Shown: positions 37,761 through 49,568, counted from the first letter of the stretch. The stretch is DNA of 64,000 nucleotides from Noviherbaspirillum sp. Root189 (GCF_001428545.1 NZ_LMHZ01000006.1:1-64000), one strand, 5' to 3'. Made by a program: numbers and translations. The notes: a model not told the origin generated them from the sequence alone.

Positions 37761-38435
37761 TTATTGGGCGACACCTCGGGCCTCGATGGCCACGCGGCGG
37801 TTGGGTGCAAGGCAGTCAATCAGTTGCTTGCGTGTCAATTTTTCATCGCAGGCCTTAAGAGGCTGCGTCTTACCGACGCCAGACGTATTCACTTCGGCGC
37901 GGATTCCTTTGCTCTTTAGATAAGCGGCTACCGCATCCGCACGCTTTTCCGACAACTTCTGGTTGTACTGCTGCGAACCGAGGCGGTCAGCATGCCCGGT
38001 CACGACAATCATGTCGACCTTGGCGCAATTGGCCAGTTTGCTCATCACTTCGCCATCAATGCGTTTTTTGGCAGCGCTGCTCAATACGGATTTGTTAAAC
38101 GCAAAGCTCTCATCACTACCAAGCGTGACAGAAAAATCGCATGGCTTTGGTGTCGGTATGGGGGTAGGTGCAGCAGGCGCTGTGCTGGCAATTGGCGGTG
38201 CAATAGGGTTGGCGAGCGGCGGAACCAGGTCGCCATCGCAACCGGGTACCGCGTCGGCGGGAGTCCAGGTGCCCGTGCGCCAGCACAAACCAAACGGGCT
38301 GCGGGCGATCACGCCACGGCTGTCCTGCAGATAAGCGTTGTTCTCCTGCTTTGCCTGGATATCCGAGAAGGTTTGCGCAAAGACGCTGCCTGCGCAGACG
38401 CTGAGTAGGATGGCAAAAGCCGTATTTTTACGCAT
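37761..38435 (-). CDS. OmpA-family protein, diverged paralogue
   Basis: A 224-residue exported protein with the same plan as its neighbour: signal peptide ending SVFAQ, the segment DSRGVIARSPFGLCWRTGTW and DAVPGCDG, a Pro/Ala/Thr-rich linker and an OmpA C-terminal domain (FNKSVLSSAAKKRIDGEVMS, TGHADRLGSQQYNQKLSEKR, NRRVAIEARG). Differences are an irregular linker, extra Cys residues in the OmpA domain (CDFSV, NCAKV, ACDEK, DCLAP) and no nearby terminator. The ATG at 38435 gives a normal signal peptide. The pair arose by tandem duplication. Confidence 0.85.
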   Translation of the reverse strand: MRKNTAFAILLSVCAGSVFAQTFSDIQAKQENNAYLQDSRGVIARSPFGLCWRTGTWTPADAVPGCDGDLVPPLANPIAPPIASTAPAAPTPIPTPKPCDFSVTLGSDESFAFNKSVLSSAAKKRIDGEVMSKLANCAKVDMIVVTGHADRLGSQQYNQKLSEKRADAVAAYLKSKGIRAEVNTSGVGKTQPLKACDEKLTRKQLIDCLAPNRRVAIEARGVAQ

Positions 38436-38663
38436 GAGGTACAAAAAGCCGTGTATTCGAATGTAATTAACTTGCTGCAACATTTAATTTAAACACATTT
38501 TTGCCAAAACGTCCTGTATTAGCGCAAATGGCCTGCAAATAGCTGGTCTCGCGCGAGAGGAAGGCCTCCTCCATGCTAAAATCCAATGTTTGGCGCCGTG
38601 GTTTTCATGCGACGCCATTCCGAGACACCCAGCCAACGACAGCACAGAAAAGCCAACTCGCCA

Positions 38664-41279
38664 ATGGATCAATTCGCCAAAGAGACTATCCCGATTTCCC
38701 TTGAAGAAGAGATGCGCAAGAGCTACCTCGATTACGCAATGAGCGTGATCGTGGGTCGTGCGCTTCCGGATGTGCGCGACGGCTTGAAGCCGGTGCACCG
38801 CCGCGTGCTGTTCGCCATGCACGAGACCAACAACGTCTGGAACCGCCCGTACGTCAAGTGCGCCCGTGTGGTCGGCGAAGTCATGGGTAAATACCATCCG
38901 CACGGCGACCAGGCGATTTACGACACGCTGGTCCGTATGGCACAGGATTTTTCGCTGCGCTACACGCTGGTGGACGGGCAGGGGAACTTCGGTTCGGTCG
39001 ATGGCGACAATGCCGCGGCGATGCGTTATACCGAGTGCCGCCTGGACAAAATTTCCAGTGAACTGCTGGCCGACATCGAAAAGGAGACGGTCGATTTCGT
39101 CCCTAATTACGACGGCAAGGAAAAGGAACCGTCGGTCCTGCCGACACGTATTCCCAACCTGCTGATCAACGGTTCGTCCGGTATCGCGGTCGGCATGGCG
39201 ACCAACATCCCACCGCACAACATCACCGAAGTGATCAACGGCGCGCTGCACGTCTTGCGCACTCCCGAGTGTACGGTAGATGAACTGATCGAAATTATTC
39301 CGGCACCGGATTTTCCGACCGCCGGCATCATCTATGGCGTGTCCGGCGTGCGCGATGGCTATCGCACCGGTCGTGGTCGCGTCGTCATGCGCGCAAAGAC
39401 GCATTTCGAAGAGTTCGGCAAGGATAGTCGCACCGCGATCATCGTTGACGAATTGCCCTACCAGGTTAACAAGAAGTCGCTGCTGGAACGCATTGCCGAA
39501 CTGGTCCGTGACAAGAAACTGGAAGGTATCTCCGACATTCGCGACGAGTCCGACAAGTCGGGCATGCGGGTTGTAATCGAACTCAAGCGCGGCGAAGTGC
39601 CGGAAGTGGTTCTCAACAATCTGTACAAGCAGACCCAGTTGCAGGATACCTTTGGCATGAACATGGTCGCGCTGGTCGACGGCCAGCCGAAGCTGCTGAA
39701 CCTGAAGCAGATGCTGGAATGCTTCCTGTCGCATCGCCGCGAAGTTGTCACGCGCCGGACCGTATTCGAACTGCGCAAGGCACGCGAGCGCGGCCATGTG
39801 CTGGAAGGTCTGGCGGTTGCACTAGCCAATATCGATGACTTCATTGCCATCATCAAGGCCGCGCCGACGCCACCGATTGCGAAGTCCGAATTGATGGCGC
39901 GCGCCTGGGATTCTTCTCTAGTGCGTGAAATGCTGGCGCGTACCGGCGCGGAAAACGCCGGCGGCATCGAGGCATTCCGTCCCGAGAACCTGCCCAGACA
40001 CTACGGTATCCAGCCGGACGGGCTGTACAAACTGTCCGATGAACAGGCGCAGGAAATCCTGCAGATGCGCTTGCAGCGCCTGACTGGCCTCGAGCAGGAC
40101 AAGATCGTCAACGAGTACAAGGAAGTCATGGCGCAGATCGCCGACCTGCTGGACATTTTGTCCAAGCCGGAGCGTGTCACGGCCATCATCACCGACGAAC
40201 TGAACGCTGCCATGAACGAATATGGCGCAGGCAGCAAGGATGTGCGCCGTTCGCAGATCGAACTCAATGCCACCGACCTCGGCACGGAAGACCTCATTAC
40301 GCCGCAGGACATGGTGGTTACCCTGTCGCATACCGGTTACATGAAATCGCAGCCGGTATCCGAATACCGCGCCCAGAAGCGCGGCGGGCGCGGCAAGCAA
40401 GCGATGGCGACGAAAGAAGACGATTGGATCGATCAACTCTTCATTGCGAATACACATGATTACATCCTGTGCTTCTCCAACCGTGGCCGTCTGTACTGGC
40501 TGAAGGTCTGGGAAGTGCCGCAGGGTTCGCGCAATTCGCGCGGCAAGCCGATCGTCAACATGTTCCCGCTGCAGGACGGCGAGAAGATTACCGTGGTACT
40601 GCCGTTGTCGGGCGAAAACCGGACCTTCCCGGAAGATCGCTATGTGTTCATGTCGACCAGCCTCGGCACAGTCAAGAAGACGCCGCTGACCGAGTTCAGC
40701 AATCCGCGCAAGGCCGGCATCATTGCAGTTGATCTCGATGAAGGCGACTTCCTGATCGGCGCAGCGCTGACCGACGGCAAGCATGATGTGATGCTGTTCT
40801 CGGATTCAGGCAAGGCAGTCCGCTTTGATGAGAACGATGTGCGCCCGATGGGCCGCAATGCCCGCGGCGTGCGTGGCATGAGCCTGGAAGAAGGGCAGCA
40901 GGTGATCGCCCTGCTGGTGGCGGAGAATGAGCAGCAGTCGGTGCTCACCGCGACGGAAAACGGTTTCGGCAAGCGTACGCCGATCACCGAGTACACCCGT
41001 CATGGCCGCGGCACCAAGGGCATGATCGCGATCTCGACCAGTGAGCGCAACGGCAAGGTGGTTGCCGCGACCCTGGTCGAACCGAACGACGAAATCATGC
41101 TCATCACCACCGGCGGTGTGCTGATTCGCACCCGCGTCTCCGAGATACGCGAAATGGGTCGCGCGACCCAGGGCGTTACACTGATCGCCGTCGAAGACGG
41201 TACCAAGCTGAGCGGCTTGCAGCGTATTCTCGAGACGGACGTGGAAGAAGAAAACGGTGGCGGCACGGAGGAAGAATGA
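38664..41279 (+). CDS. gyrA: DNA gyrase subunit A
   Basis: An 871-residue subunit that breaks and rejoins DNA in gyrase. With the start at MDQFAKE the catalytic Tyr is residue 122 (AAAMRYTE), exactly as in E. coli. The quinolone-determining loop reads [10 protein letters not shown], so residue 83 is Gln where E. coli has Ser. The C-terminal domain has the GyrA box QKRGGRGKQ and the repeated blades, and ends in an acidic tail [10 protein letters not shown]. serC overlaps its stop by four bases, and the frame upstream of 38664 is not protein-like. Confidence 0.97.
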   Translation: MDQFAKETIPISLEEEMRKSYLDYAMSVIVGRALPDVRDGLKPVHRRVLFAMHETNNVWNRPYVKCARVVGEVMGKYHPHGDQAIYDTLVRMAQDFSLRYTLVDGQGNFGSVDGDNAAAMRYTECRLDKISSELLADIEKETVDFVPNYDGKEKEPSVLPTRIPNLLINGSSGIAVGMATNIPPHNITEVINGALHVLRTPECTVDELIEIIPAPDFPTAGIIYGVSGVRDGYRTGRGRVVMRAKTHFEEFGKDSRTAIIVDELPYQVNKKSLLERIAELVRDKKLEGISDIRDESDKSGMRVVIELKRGEVPEVVLNNLYKQTQLQDTFGMNMVALVDGQPKLLNLKQMLECFLSHRREVVTRRTVFELRKARERGHVLEGLAVALANIDDFIAIIKAAPTPPIAKSELMARAWDSSLVREMLARTGAENAGGIEAFRPENLPRHYGIQPDGLYKLSDEQAQEILQMRLQRLTGLEQDKIVNEYKEVMAQIADLLDILSKPERVTAIITDELNAAMNEYGAGSKDVRRSQIELNATDLGTEDLITPQDMVVTLSHTGYMKSQPVSEYRAQKRGGRGKQAMATKEDDWIDQLFIANTHDYILCFSNRGRLYWLKVWEVPQGSRNSRGKPIVNMFPLQDGEKITVVLPLSGENRTFPEDRYVFMSTSLGTVKKTPLTEFSNPRKAGIIAVDLDEGDFLIGAALTDGKHDVMLFSDSGKAVRFDENDVRPMGRNARGVRGMSLEEGQQVIALLVAENEQQSVLTATENGFGKRTPITEYTRHGRGTKGMIAISTSERNGKVVAATLVEPNDEIMLITTGGVLIRTRVSEIREMGRATQGVTLIAVEDGTKLSGLQRILETDVEEENGGGTEEE

Positions 41280-42379
41280 CGCGGGTCTATAACTTCTCGG
41301 CGGGTCCTGCGGTGCTGCCGCAGGAAGTGCTGCAGCAGGCGGCCAAAGAAATGCTCGACTGGCATGGCAGCGGCATGTCCGTGATGGAAATGAGCCATCG
41401 CGGCAAGGAATTCATTTCCATCTATGAAGCCGCGGAGCGCGATTTCCGCGAACTGCTCGGCGTGCCCGCCAATTACAAGATCCTGTTTCTGCAGGGTGGC
41501 GGCATAGGCGAAAACGCGATCGTGCCGATGAACCTCATCGGCCGCAAATCGCAACCCGCCGTAGTTGACTTCGTGAACACCGGATCGTGGTCGTCCAAGT
41601 CGATCAAGGAAGCGAAGAAATACTGCACCGTCAATGTGGCGGCGTCGTCAGAGGCACAGAAGTTCACGACGATTCCGCCGCGCGATAGCTGGAAGCTGTC
41701 GAAGGACGCGGCCTACGTGCACATCTGCACCAATGAAACCATCGACGGCGTCGAATTTCAGTACACGCCCGACGTCAGCGCCGAGACTAACGATGCACCG
41801 CTGGTTGCCGATATGTCCTCGCACATCCTGTCGCGAACTATCGACGTGTCGAAGTACGGCGTGATTTTTGGTGGTGCGCAAAAGAACATCGGCCCGGCAG
41901 GCTTGACTCTGGTGGTGGTGCGCGAAGACCTCATCGGACACGCGTTGCCGATCTGTCCGTCGGCATTCGACTGGAAACTGGTTGCCGACAACAATTCGAT
42001 GTACAACACGCCGCCGACCTATTCAATTTACATCGCCGGGCTGGTATTCCAGTGGCTGAAAAAGCAGGGCGGCGTTGTGGCCATGGAGCAGCGCAATATT
42101 GCAAAGGCGGCATTGCTGTACGACTACCTCGACGCAACCGATTTTTACAGCAACAAGATTGCGAAGGAATGCCGTTCACGCATGAACGTGCCTTTCCTTC
42201 TGAGGGACGAGTCCCTGAACGACGCATTCCTCGCCGGTGCGAAGGAACGCAACCTGCTGCAGCTGAAAGGCCACAAGTCTGTCGGCGGCATGCGCGCATC
42301 GATATACAACGCGATGCCAGTTGAGGGTGTGCAGGCACTGGTCGAATACCTGAAAGAGTTCGAGAAGAAGCACGGTTGA
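41276..42379 (+). CDS. serC: Phosphoserine aminotransferase
   Basis: A 367-residue PLP enzyme of serine and pyridoxal phosphate synthesis. It begins with [13 protein letters not shown] and has the PLP lysine in [11 protein letters not shown], with LFLQGGG and NTPPTYSIY as further marks. It overlaps gyrA by four bases (ATGA), so translation is coupled; the gyrA-serC-pheA order is shared with many Proteobacteria. Confidence 0.97.
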   Translation: MTRVYNFSAGPAVLPQEVLQQAAKEMLDWHGSGMSVMEMSHRGKEFISIYEAAERDFRELLGVPANYKILFLQGGGIGENAIVPMNLIGRKSQPAVVDFVNTGSWSSKSIKEAKKYCTVNVAASSEAQKFTTIPPRDSWKLSKDAAYVHICTNETIDGVEFQYTPDVSAETNDAPLVADMSSHILSRTIDVSKYGVIFGGAQKNIGPAGLTLVVVREDLIGHALPICPSAFDWKLVADNNSMYNTPPTYSIYIAGLVFQWLKKQGGVVAMEQRNIAKAALLYDYLDATDFYSNKIAKECRSRMNVPFLLRDESLNDAFLAGAKERNLLQLKGHKSVGGMRASIYNAMPVEGVQALVEYLKEFEKKHG

Positions 42380-42490
42380 ACCCGTTGCGGCGACTCCAGG
42401 AATGACGTTGCAGTAGCCAGGCGTCCGCGCTCAGGCGGACGCTTCCTGCGACCCCGCCGGCGACCGACCGGCGCCTCGATAACAGATACT

Positions 42491-43567
42491 ATGACGGACG
42501 ACAAACTCAAACCCCTGCGTGAACAGATCGATGCGATCGACGCACAATTGCTCGACCTCCTCAATCGTCGTGCGCTTATTGCGCAAGAGGTGGGGCACGT
42601 CAAGGCGGAAACCAACGCCCCGGTATTCCGCCCGGAGCGCGAAGCTCAGGTCCTGCAGAAAGTGGCGACCCGCAATCCCGGGCCGCTGGACAGCGGCGAT
42701 GTGCAAACCATTTTCCGCGAAATCATGTCCTCCTGCCGCGCGCTGGAACGACGAGTGAACGTTGCCTACCTCGGGCCGGCAGGCACCTTCAGCGAACAAG
42801 CCGTGTATCAGCAGTTCGGCCACGCCGTCGAAGGCGTGCCGTGTACCTCGATTGATGAAGTCTTCCGCGCAGCGGAAGCCGGCACGGCTGACTTCGGCGT
42901 TGTCCCGGTTGAGAATTCCTCGGAAGGTGCGATTAATCGTACGCTTGATCTGTTGCTGCAAACCACACTGACGATCAGTGGCGAGCTGTCAATCCCGGTC
43001 CATCACAGCCTGATGACCAAGACCGGCAGCATGACAGGCATTACCCGTATCTGTGCGCATTCGCAGGCCCTGGCGCAGTGCCAGACATGGCTTAACCAGA
43101 ACTATCCCCAGATTGAACGGCAGGCTGTCGCCTCGAATGGTGAAGCGGCAAGGCTGGCCAGCGAAGATCCAACGATGGCTGCCATCGCAGGCGAAATTGC
43201 CGGTCAGCGTTACAACCTCGGCGTGGTGAAAGCCCATGTCCAGGATGATCCGCACAACCGTACGCGTTTTGCGGTTGTCGGCCGTCTTCAACCTGCGCCC
43301 AGCGGCAAGGACCAGACCTCACTGGTGCTGGCAGTACCGAACAAGGCGGGTGCCGTGTACAACCTGCTGGCGCCGCTGGCAAAGCATGGCGTGTCGATGA
43401 CCCGCTTCGAATCGCGCCCGGCCCGGATCGGCACCTGGGAATATTACTTCTACGTTGACGTGGAAGGCCATGCGCAGGAGCAAAAAGTCGCTGACGCGCT
43501 CGCCGAACTCAAGCATAACGCCGCGTTCTTCAAGGTGCTCGGCTCCTATCCATTCAGTCTTTATTGA
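42491..43567 (+). CDS. pheA: Chorismate mutase / prephenate dehydratase (P-protein)
   Basis: A 358-residue bifunctional enzyme leading to phenylalanine. Residues 1-90 are the AroQ chorismate mutase domain (LREQIDAIDAQLLDLLNRRA). The dehydratase domain starts with AYLGPAGTFSEQA and has the catalytic NRTRFAVVG. The C-terminal ACT domain has the Phe-binding ESRPARIGTWEYYFYVD. It is 111 bases after serC; hisC and tyrA follow in the same direction, giving an aromatic amino-acid operon. Confidence 0.96.
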   Translation: MTDDKLKPLREQIDAIDAQLLDLLNRRALIAQEVGHVKAETNAPVFRPEREAQVLQKVATRNPGPLDSGDVQTIFREIMSSCRALERRVNVAYLGPAGTFSEQAVYQQFGHAVEGVPCTSIDEVFRAAEAGTADFGVVPVENSSEGAINRTLDLLLQTTLTISGELSIPVHHSLMTKTGSMTGITRICAHSQALAQCQTWLNQNYPQIERQAVASNGEAARLASEDPTMAAIAGEIAGQRYNLGVVKAHVQDDPHNRTRFAVVGRLQPAPSGKDQTSLVLAVPNKAGAVYNLLAPLAKHGVSMTRFESRPARIGTWEYYFYVDVEGHAQEQKVADALAELKHNAAFFKVLGSYPFSLY

Positions 43568-43636
43568 TTGCCCGCTCGCTGCACGAGGAACACAATTCTC
43601 CGTAGCAGCGGCGAGGCGCCTTTTTTGGAAGCCATC

Positions 43637-44743
43637 ATGTCTATTCAATTCGGTCCCGATTACGTTCGTGCCATTGCCCCTTACCAGGGAGGCAAACCCA
43701 TCGCGGAAGTGGCGCGTGAGTTCGGCCTGGACGAAGCAAAGATCATCAAGCTCGCCTCCAATGAAAATCCGCTCGGTATGCCGGAGTCGGCAAAGCAGGC
43801 GATGCTGGGCGCCATGGCCGACCTCGGTCGTTATCCGGACGCCAACGGATTCGAGCTGAAACAGGCGATCACCGGAAAGTACGATGTACCCGCCGAATGG
43901 ATCACCCTCGGCAATGGCAGCAATGACATTCTTGAACTGGCTGCGCACGCGTTCGTCCAGCCCGGTCAATCCGTGGTGTATGCGGAATTCTCCTTCGCGG
44001 TCTACGCACTTGCCACGCAGGCTGTAGGTGCGCGCGCGATCATGGTCGCCGCCAAGGATTACGGACATGACTTGGATGCAATGGCCAAGGCAATCACGAC
44101 CGATACGCGACTGGTTTTCATTGCCAATCCCAACAATCCGACCGGAACTTTCATTCCGGCGGCCGATATTGCGGCCTTCCTCGCCAAGGTGCCGCAGAAC
44201 GTCGTCGTCGTCCTCGACGAAGCCTACAACGAATACCTCGCCCCTGAGCTGCAATACGAATCGATCGCCTGGGTGCGCCAGTATCCCAACCTGCTGGTAT
44301 CGCGCACGCTGTCGAAAGCGTACGGTCTGGCCGGACTGCGTATCGGTTTCGGCATTGCCCAGCCGGCGATCACTGACTTGCTGAACCGTATCCGCCAGCC
44401 GTTCAATGTCAATTCCGCAGCCCAGGCCGCAGCAATTGCCGCACTCAATGACAGCGCCTTCCTGCAAAAGAGCGCGCGACTGAATGCGGAAGGATACAAA
44501 CAGCTGACAGAGGCGTTTGATGCAATGAATCTCGAGTACGTCCGGTCTTACGGCAACTTCGTGCTGGTGCGCGTCGGCAACGACGATGGCGCAGGTGCGC
44601 GTATTAATCTCGAGTTGCTGAAGAAAGGCGTCATCGTGCGCCCGGTAGGCAACTACGGTCTGCCGCAATGGCTGCGCATTTCGATCGGCTTGCCGGAAGA
44701 AAATGCCGGATTCATCGATGCCCTGAAAAGCATTCTGTCCTGA
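43637..44743 (+). CDS. hisC: Histidinol-phosphate / aromatic aminotransferase
   Basis: A 368-residue class I/II PLP aminotransferase. It has SNENPLGMP, NPNNPTGTF, LDEAYNEY and the PLP lysine in LSKAYGLAGLRIGF. In this gene order (pheA-hisC-tyrA-aroA) the product is usually called HisC2 and is expected to transaminate aromatic keto acids as well as, or instead of, histidinol phosphate. The ATG at 43637 follows TTGGAAG. Confidence 0.92.
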   Translation: MSIQFGPDYVRAIAPYQGGKPIAEVAREFGLDEAKIIKLASNENPLGMPESAKQAMLGAMADLGRYPDANGFELKQAITGKYDVPAEWITLGNGSNDILELAAHAFVQPGQSVVYAEFSFAVYALATQAVGARAIMVAAKDYGHDLDAMAKAITTDTRLVFIANPNNPTGTFIPAADIAAFLAKVPQNVVVVLDEAYNEYLAPELQYESIAWVRQYPNLLVSRTLSKAYGLAGLRIGFGIAQPAITDLLNRIRQPFNVNSAAQAAAIAALNDSAFLQKSARLNAEGYKQLTEAFDAMNLEYVRSYGNFVLVRVGNDDGAGARINLELLKKGVIVRPVGNYGLPQWLRISIGLPEENAGFIDALKSILS

Positions 44744-44770
44744 CACGACTTTTTTGCCCGGCGGATCATT

Positions 44771-45670
44771 GTGTTCAAGAAAATTTCTGTCTTTGGCGTC
44801 GGACTGATCGGCGGTTCGTTTGCGCTTGCGTTGAAAAAGGCTGCGGCCGTTCAGGAAGTCGTCGGTGTCGGCCGCCGCATGGAAACCTTGGCGCGTGCCA
44901 AAGAACTTGGCATCATTGACACCGCCTGCGATGTCGTCGCGGATGCCGTAATCGGGGCCGACCTGATCCTGATTGCCGCCCCGGTGGCGCAAACGGAAGC
45001 GATCCTGGCGTCAATTGCGCCGCACCTGCAGCCTGGAACGGTCGTCACTGACGCCGGCAGTACCAAGTCCGACGTCGTGGTCGCTGCTCGCAAGATGCTC
45101 GGCGACAAAATCGGCCAGTTCGTGCCTGGCCATCCCATCGCGGGCAGGGAGCAGAATGGCCCCGACGCGGCGATTGTAGACTTGTACGTCGGCAAAAAGA
45201 CGGTGCTTGCGCCGCTTCCCGAAAACAGCGCGGAAGACGTCGAGCGTGTGGCAGGCGCCTGGAAACGTTGCGGTGCCATCATTCATCGGCTGACCGCCGA
45301 AGAACACGACCGCGTCTTTGCCGCCGTCAGTCACTTGCCCCACCTGCTGGCCTATGCGCTGGTCGACGACATCGCGCGCAAACCGCATGCGGACTTGCTG
45401 TTCCAGTATGCCGCGAGCGGATTTCGTGACTTCACCCGGATCGCCGGTTCGTCACCCGAAATGTGGCGCGATATTTCTCTGGCGAACCAAGCCGCCTTGC
45501 TGGGAGAGCTGGACGCTTACATGGAACAACTGGCAAGCCTGCGCGCTCTACTCGCGGAGCGTGATGGTAAATCGATTGAATCGGTCTATGCAAATGCGCA
45601 GCGTGCACGCCATAACTGGATCAAGACAATCGAGGCAGCCGAACAACAGAACAAACAGGGCGGCGACTAA
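44771..45670 (+). CDS. tyrA: Prephenate dehydrogenase
   Basis: A 299-residue NAD(P)-dependent enzyme making 4-hydroxyphenylpyruvate (or arogenate product) for tyrosine. The Rossmann loop is [12 protein letters not shown], then [11 protein letters not shown] and a conserved [12 protein letters not shown]. It starts with GTG at 44771. Its stop and the aroA start overlap by one base (TAATG). In Pseudomonas tyrA and aroA are fused; here they are separate but coupled. Confidence 0.94.
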   Translation: MFKKISVFGVGLIGGSFALALKKAAAVQEVVGVGRRMETLARAKELGIIDTACDVVADAVIGADLILIAAPVAQTEAILASIAPHLQPGTVVTDAGSTKSDVVVAARKMLGDKIGQFVPGHPIAGREQNGPDAAIVDLYVGKKTVLAPLPENSAEDVERVAGAWKRCGAIIHRLTAEEHDRVFAAVSHLPHLLAYALVDDIARKPHADLLFQYAASGFRDFTRIAGSSPEMWRDISLANQAALLGELDAYMEQLASLRALLAERDGKSIESVYANAQRARHNWIKTIEAAEQQNKQGGD

Positions 45671-46995
45671 TGAAGAATCATCCGCATCATCTAGACTTGC
45701 AACCAGCAATTCGCGCCCAAGGCACGGTTCGTCTGCCAGGCTCGAAAAGCATTTCCAACCGCACCTTGCTGCTGGCCGCACTGGCGCAGGGGACAACCCG
45801 AATCCATGACTTGCTGGCCTCGGATGATACGCATGTCATGCTGATGGCGCTGCAAAAACTTGGTGTGCGCTGGGAGCAGGTTGGCGAGTCGCAGGAATAT
45901 GTTGTGCACGGCGTTGACGGCGTGTTGCCGGTGCATCAGGCGGATCTGTTCATGGGCAATGCCGGTACCGCCATCCGACCGCTGACAGCCGCTCTTGCCG
46001 CTATTGGCGGCGACTATACCCTGCATGGCGTTACGCGCATGCATGAGCGGCCCATCGGCGATCTGGTTGACGCCCTCAACGCAGTTGGCATGCGCATCGA
46101 ATACACCGGCCAGCCGGGATATCCGCCGCTGCATATCCGCCGCGGCCAGATTCATTCGCGCCGCATGCAGGTCAGGGGTAATGTCTCCAGCCAGTTCCTG
46201 ACTGCGCTGCTGATGGCCTCGCCGTTGATTGCGCGCGAGGAGCCGGTCGTGATCGACGTCATCGGTGAACTGATCTCCAAACCCTACATTGAAATCACAC
46301 TCAACCTCATGCGCCGATTTGGTGTCGAGGTACAGCGTCATGGCTGGCAGTCATTCACCATTGCCGCCGGCCAGCGCTACGCCAGTCCGGGGAGTATCCA
46401 TGTCGAAGGCGATGCATCGTCCGCGTCATACTTCCTTGCCGCCGGGGCGATTGCCGGTGGTCCGGTGCGCGTGGAAGGCGTCGGCCGCGACAGCATTCAG
46501 GGCGATGTCCGTTTTGTCGAAGCGCTGGAGCAGATGGGCGCCACCATCACCATGGGCGACAACTGGATCGAAGCCGCATCAAACGGTGTCCTGAAGGCGA
46601 TCGATGCCGACTTCAACCACATACCGGATGCCGCGATGACGATCGCCGTTGCCGCCCTGTATGCCGACGGCCCCAGCATCCTTCGCAATATCGGCAGCTG
46701 GCGCGTAAAGGAAACCGACCGGATTGCCGCAATGGCAACAGAATTGCGCAAGGTCGGGGCCATTGTGGAGGAGGGCGCGGACTACCTGCGGGTTACGCCG
46801 CCGGACCGGATTCTCGGGGCGGCCATTGATACCTACGACGACCATCGGATGGCGATGTGCTTTTCACTCGCTTCACTGGACGGCGCTGCGCGGAAGGGCG
46901 CGGCAATCCGGATCAATGACCCGAAATGTGTTGCCAAGACGTTTCCAGACTACTTTGATGCGTTTGCCGCAATCACCCGCGGCGAACTCATCTGA
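45670..46995 (+). CDS. aroA: 3-phosphoshikimate 1-carboxyvinyltransferase (EPSP synthase)
   Basis: A 441-residue shikimate-pathway enzyme joining PEP to shikimate 3-phosphate. [36 protein letters not shown], and the C-terminal [11 protein letters not shown] are diagnostic. The GNAGTAIRP loop is the sensitive, class I type, lacking substitutions that lower glyphosate binding. It is coupled to tyrA by a one-base overlap and followed by cmk 46 bases later. Confidence 0.97.
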   Translation: MKNHPHHLDLQPAIRAQGTVRLPGSKSISNRTLLLAALAQGTTRIHDLLASDDTHVMLMALQKLGVRWEQVGESQEYVVHGVDGVLPVHQADLFMGNAGTAIRPLTAALAAIGGDYTLHGVTRMHERPIGDLVDALNAVGMRIEYTGQPGYPPLHIRRGQIHSRRMQVRGNVSSQFLTALLMASPLIAREEPVVIDVIGELISKPYIEITLNLMRRFGVEVQRHGWQSFTIAAGQRYASPGSIHVEGDASSASYFLAAGAIAGGPVRVEGVGRDSIQGDVRFVEALEQMGATITMGDNWIEAASNGVLKAIDADFNHIPDAAMTIAVAALYADGPSILRNIGSWRVKETDRIAAMATELRKVGAIVEEGADYLRVTPPDRILGAAIDTYDDHRMAMCFSLASLDGAARKGAAIRINDPKCVAKTFPDYFDAFAAITRGELI

Positions 46996-47041
46996 CCTCT
47001 AACTGAGCTGAGCGCCAACCGCGCCATCGGAACAACATACG

Positions 47042-47716
47042 ATGCAAACCCACCCGATTCCCGTCATCACGATTGACGGGCCAACCGCGTCCGGCAAAGG
47101 CACTGTTGCGCATCGCGCCGCGCAGCAGCTCGGTTTTCACTATCTCGATTCAGGGGCGCTCTACCGCCTCACCGCGTTGAGCGCGCTGCGTCACAACGTT
47201 GCCCTGAACGACGAGCATGCACTGGCCAAGACCGCGGAAAAGCTGCCATGCAAGTTCATTGGCGATCAGGTCTGGCTCGCCAATGAAAATGTCACTTCCG
47301 CTATCCGGGCAGAAGAAGTTGGTAATACTGCATCAAAAATTGCAGTTTTGCCGACAGTGCGCCATGCCTTGGTTGGCCTGCAACTGGGCTTTCGGGCGCC
47401 GCCCGGACTGGTGGCCGACGGACGCGATATGGGCACCGTTATCTTTCCCCATGCCACTCTCAAAATCTTCCTGACAGCAAGTGTGGAAGCGCGTGCATAT
47501 CGACGATATAAGCAATTGATTGACAAGGGTTTTCCTGCTAATATGGAAGACCTTCTCAAAGATTTGAGGGAGCGGGACACGCGTGATTCAAGTCGTGCCA
47601 TCGCACCATTGAAACCGGCGGAAGGGGCGCACATATTGGATACGTCGGATATGACTGCAGATCAAGCGGTCGATCAAGTGCTCCAGTGGTACGCAGCGGT
47701 AAAGAAACACGCGTAA
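47042..47716 (+). CDS. cmk: Cytidylate kinase
   Basis: A 224-residue NMP kinase phosphorylating CMP and dCMP. The P loop is [18 protein letters not shown], followed by [10 protein letters not shown] and [11 protein letters not shown], typical of bacterial Cmk. It sits between aroA and rpsA, a nearly universal arrangement in Proteobacteria. Confidence 0.97.
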   Translation: MQTHPIPVITIDGPTASGKGTVAHRAAQQLGFHYLDSGALYRLTALSALRHNVALNDEHALAKTAEKLPCKFIGDQVWLANENVTSAIRAEEVGNTASKIAVLPTVRHALVGLQLGFRAPPGLVADGRDMGTVIFPHATLKIFLTASVEARAYRRYKQLIDKGFPANMEDLLKDLRERDTRDSSRAIAPLKPAEGAHILDTSDMTADQAVDQVLQWYAAVKKHA

Positions 47717-47845
47717 CCGTACGCTGCTTTTGTAGTGCGATTGGTGCCCGTTCTGGCGCAAGGCCTTGGCGAGTGTTGATGAACTTAACCCAGTATGTAA
47801 TCGACTAGAACCGATTATGACTGGCTAACCCCTCTTTTCTAATTT

Positions 47846-49552
47846 ATGTCTACTGCGCAACAAGAATCAACCGGTATGGAAAGCTTTGCAGCCCTGTTCG
47901 AGGAGTCGCTCTCCCGTCAGGACATGCGTTCCGGTGAAGTGATTTCTGCTGAAGTCGTTCGTCTCGACCACAACTTTGTGATCGTTAACGCCGGCCTGAA
48001 ATCCGAAGCTTTCATCCCCATCGAAGAATTCAAGAACGACAACGGCGAACTCGAAGTCCAGGTTGGCGACTTCATTTCCGTTGCGATCGAATCGCTGGAA
48101 AACGGTTTTGGCGACACTATCCTGTCGCGTGACAAAGCCAAACGTCTGGCATCGTGGCTCTCGCTCGAAAAAGCGATGGAGTCTGGCGAGATCGTTACCG
48201 GCACCGTCAACGGCAAGGTCAAGGGCGGTCTGACCGTTCTGACCAACGGCATCCGTGCCTTCCTCCCGGGTTCGCTGGTCGATACCCGTCCGGTCAAGGA
48301 CACGACGCCGTACGAAGGCAAGACCATGGAGTTCAAGGTCATCAAGCTGGACCGCAAGCGCAACAACGTTGTGCTGTCCCGCCGCGCCGTCATCGAAGCA
48401 TCGATGGGCGAAGAGCGCGCCAAGCTGATGGAAACCCTGAAGGAAGGTACTGTCGTCACCGGTATCGTCAAGAACATCACCGACTACGGTGCGTTCGTTG
48501 ACCTCGGCGGCATCGACGGCCTGCTGCACATCACCGACCTCGCATGGCGTCGTGTGCGTCACCCGTCCGAAGTCCTGTCCGTTGGCCAGGAAATCACTGC
48601 CAAGGTTCTCAAGTACGATCAGGAAAAGAACCGCGTTTCGCTGGGCGTCAAGCAGTTGGGCGACGATCCGTGGACAGGTCTGTCCCGTCGTTACCCGCAA
48701 GGCACACGCCTGTTCGGTAAGGTCACCAACCTGACAGACTACGGCGCATTCGTCGAAGTCGAGCAGGGTATCGAAGGCCTGGTCCACGTCTCCGAAATGG
48801 ACTGGACCAACAAGAACGTTGCTCCGAACAAAGTTGTCCAGTTGGGCGACGAAGTCGAAGTTATGGTTCTGGAAATCGACGAAGAGCGTCGCCGTATCTC
48901 CCTCGGCATGAAGCAGTGCAAGCCGAATCCTTGGGATGATTTCGCGATGTCGCACAAGAAGGGCGACAAGGTTCGCGGCGCGATCAAGTCGATCACCGAC
49001 TTTGGCGTGTTTATCGGCCTGCCGGGCAACATCGATGGTCTGGTGCACCTGTCCGACCTGTCCTGGACTGAAGCCGGCGAAGAAGCCGTCCGCAAGTTCA
49101 AGAAGGGTGATGAACTCGAAGCCGTCGTGCTGGCAATCGATGTCGAGCGTGAGCGCGTTTCTCTGGGCGTCAAGCAACTCGAAGGTGACCCGTTCAACAA
49201 CTACGCCGCCATGAACGACAAGGGCGCGATTGTGACCGGTACCGTCAAGTCGGTTGAGCCGAAGGGCGCTGTGATCCAGTTGTCCGACGAAGTTGAAGGC
49301 TATCTGCGCGCTTCCGAAATCTCCCGCGATCGCGTGGAAGATGCCGGTACGCACCTGAAGGTCGGCGACAAGGTCGAAGCTCTGGTCATCAACATCGACC
49401 GCAAGGCACGCAGCATCCAGCTGTCCATCAAGGCGAAGGACAATGTCGAAACGCAAGAAGCCATGCAGAAGATGTCTGCTGACTCCAACGCGGCTTCCGG
49501 CACAACCAGCCTGGGTGCACTGCTGAAGGCAAAACTCGACAACAAGCAGTAA
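47846..49552 (+). CDS. rpsA: 30S ribosomal protein S1
   Basis: A 568-residue RNA-binding protein of the small ribosomal subunit with six S1/OB repeats (for instance [20 protein letters not shown] and [20 protein letters not shown]). It brings mRNA to the ribosome. No Shine-Dalgarno sequence precedes the ATG at 47846; the leader is pyrimidine-rich (CCCCTCTTTTC). This matches the known E. coli rpsA, which uses a non-SD, autoregulated leader. It is 129 bases after cmk and 16 bases before ihfB. Confidence 0.98.
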   Translation: MSTAQQESTGMESFAALFEESLSRQDMRSGEVISAEVVRLDHNFVIVNAGLKSEAFIPIEEFKNDNGELEVQVGDFISVAIESLENGFGDTILSRDKAKRLASWLSLEKAMESGEIVTGTVNGKVKGGLTVLTNGIRAFLPGSLVDTRPVKDTTPYEGKTMEFKVIKLDRKRNNVVLSRRAVIEASMGEERAKLMETLKEGTVVTGIVKNITDYGAFVDLGGIDGLLHITDLAWRRVRHPSEVLSVGQEITAKVLKYDQEKNRVSLGVKQLGDDPWTGLSRRYPQGTRLFGKVTNLTDYGAFVEVEQGIEGLVHVSEMDWTNKNVAPNKVVQLGDEVEVMVLEIDEERRRISLGMKQCKPNPWDDFAMSHKKGDKVRGAIKSITDFGVFIGLPGNIDGLVHLSDLSWTEAGEEAVRKFKKGDELEAVVLAIDVERERVSLGVKQLEGDPFNNYAAMNDKGAIVTGTVKSVEPKGAVIQLSDEVEGYLRASEISRDRVEDAGTHLKVGDKVEALVINIDRKARSIQLSIKAKDNVETQEAMQKMSADSNAASGTTSLGALLKAKLDNKQ

Positions 49553-49568
49553 GCATCGAGAGTAATAC

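Noticed and set aside
43319-44992. A 557-codon open frame opposite pheA, hisC and tyrA
   Set aside because: It runs across three real genes on the other strand and has no recognisable protein features.
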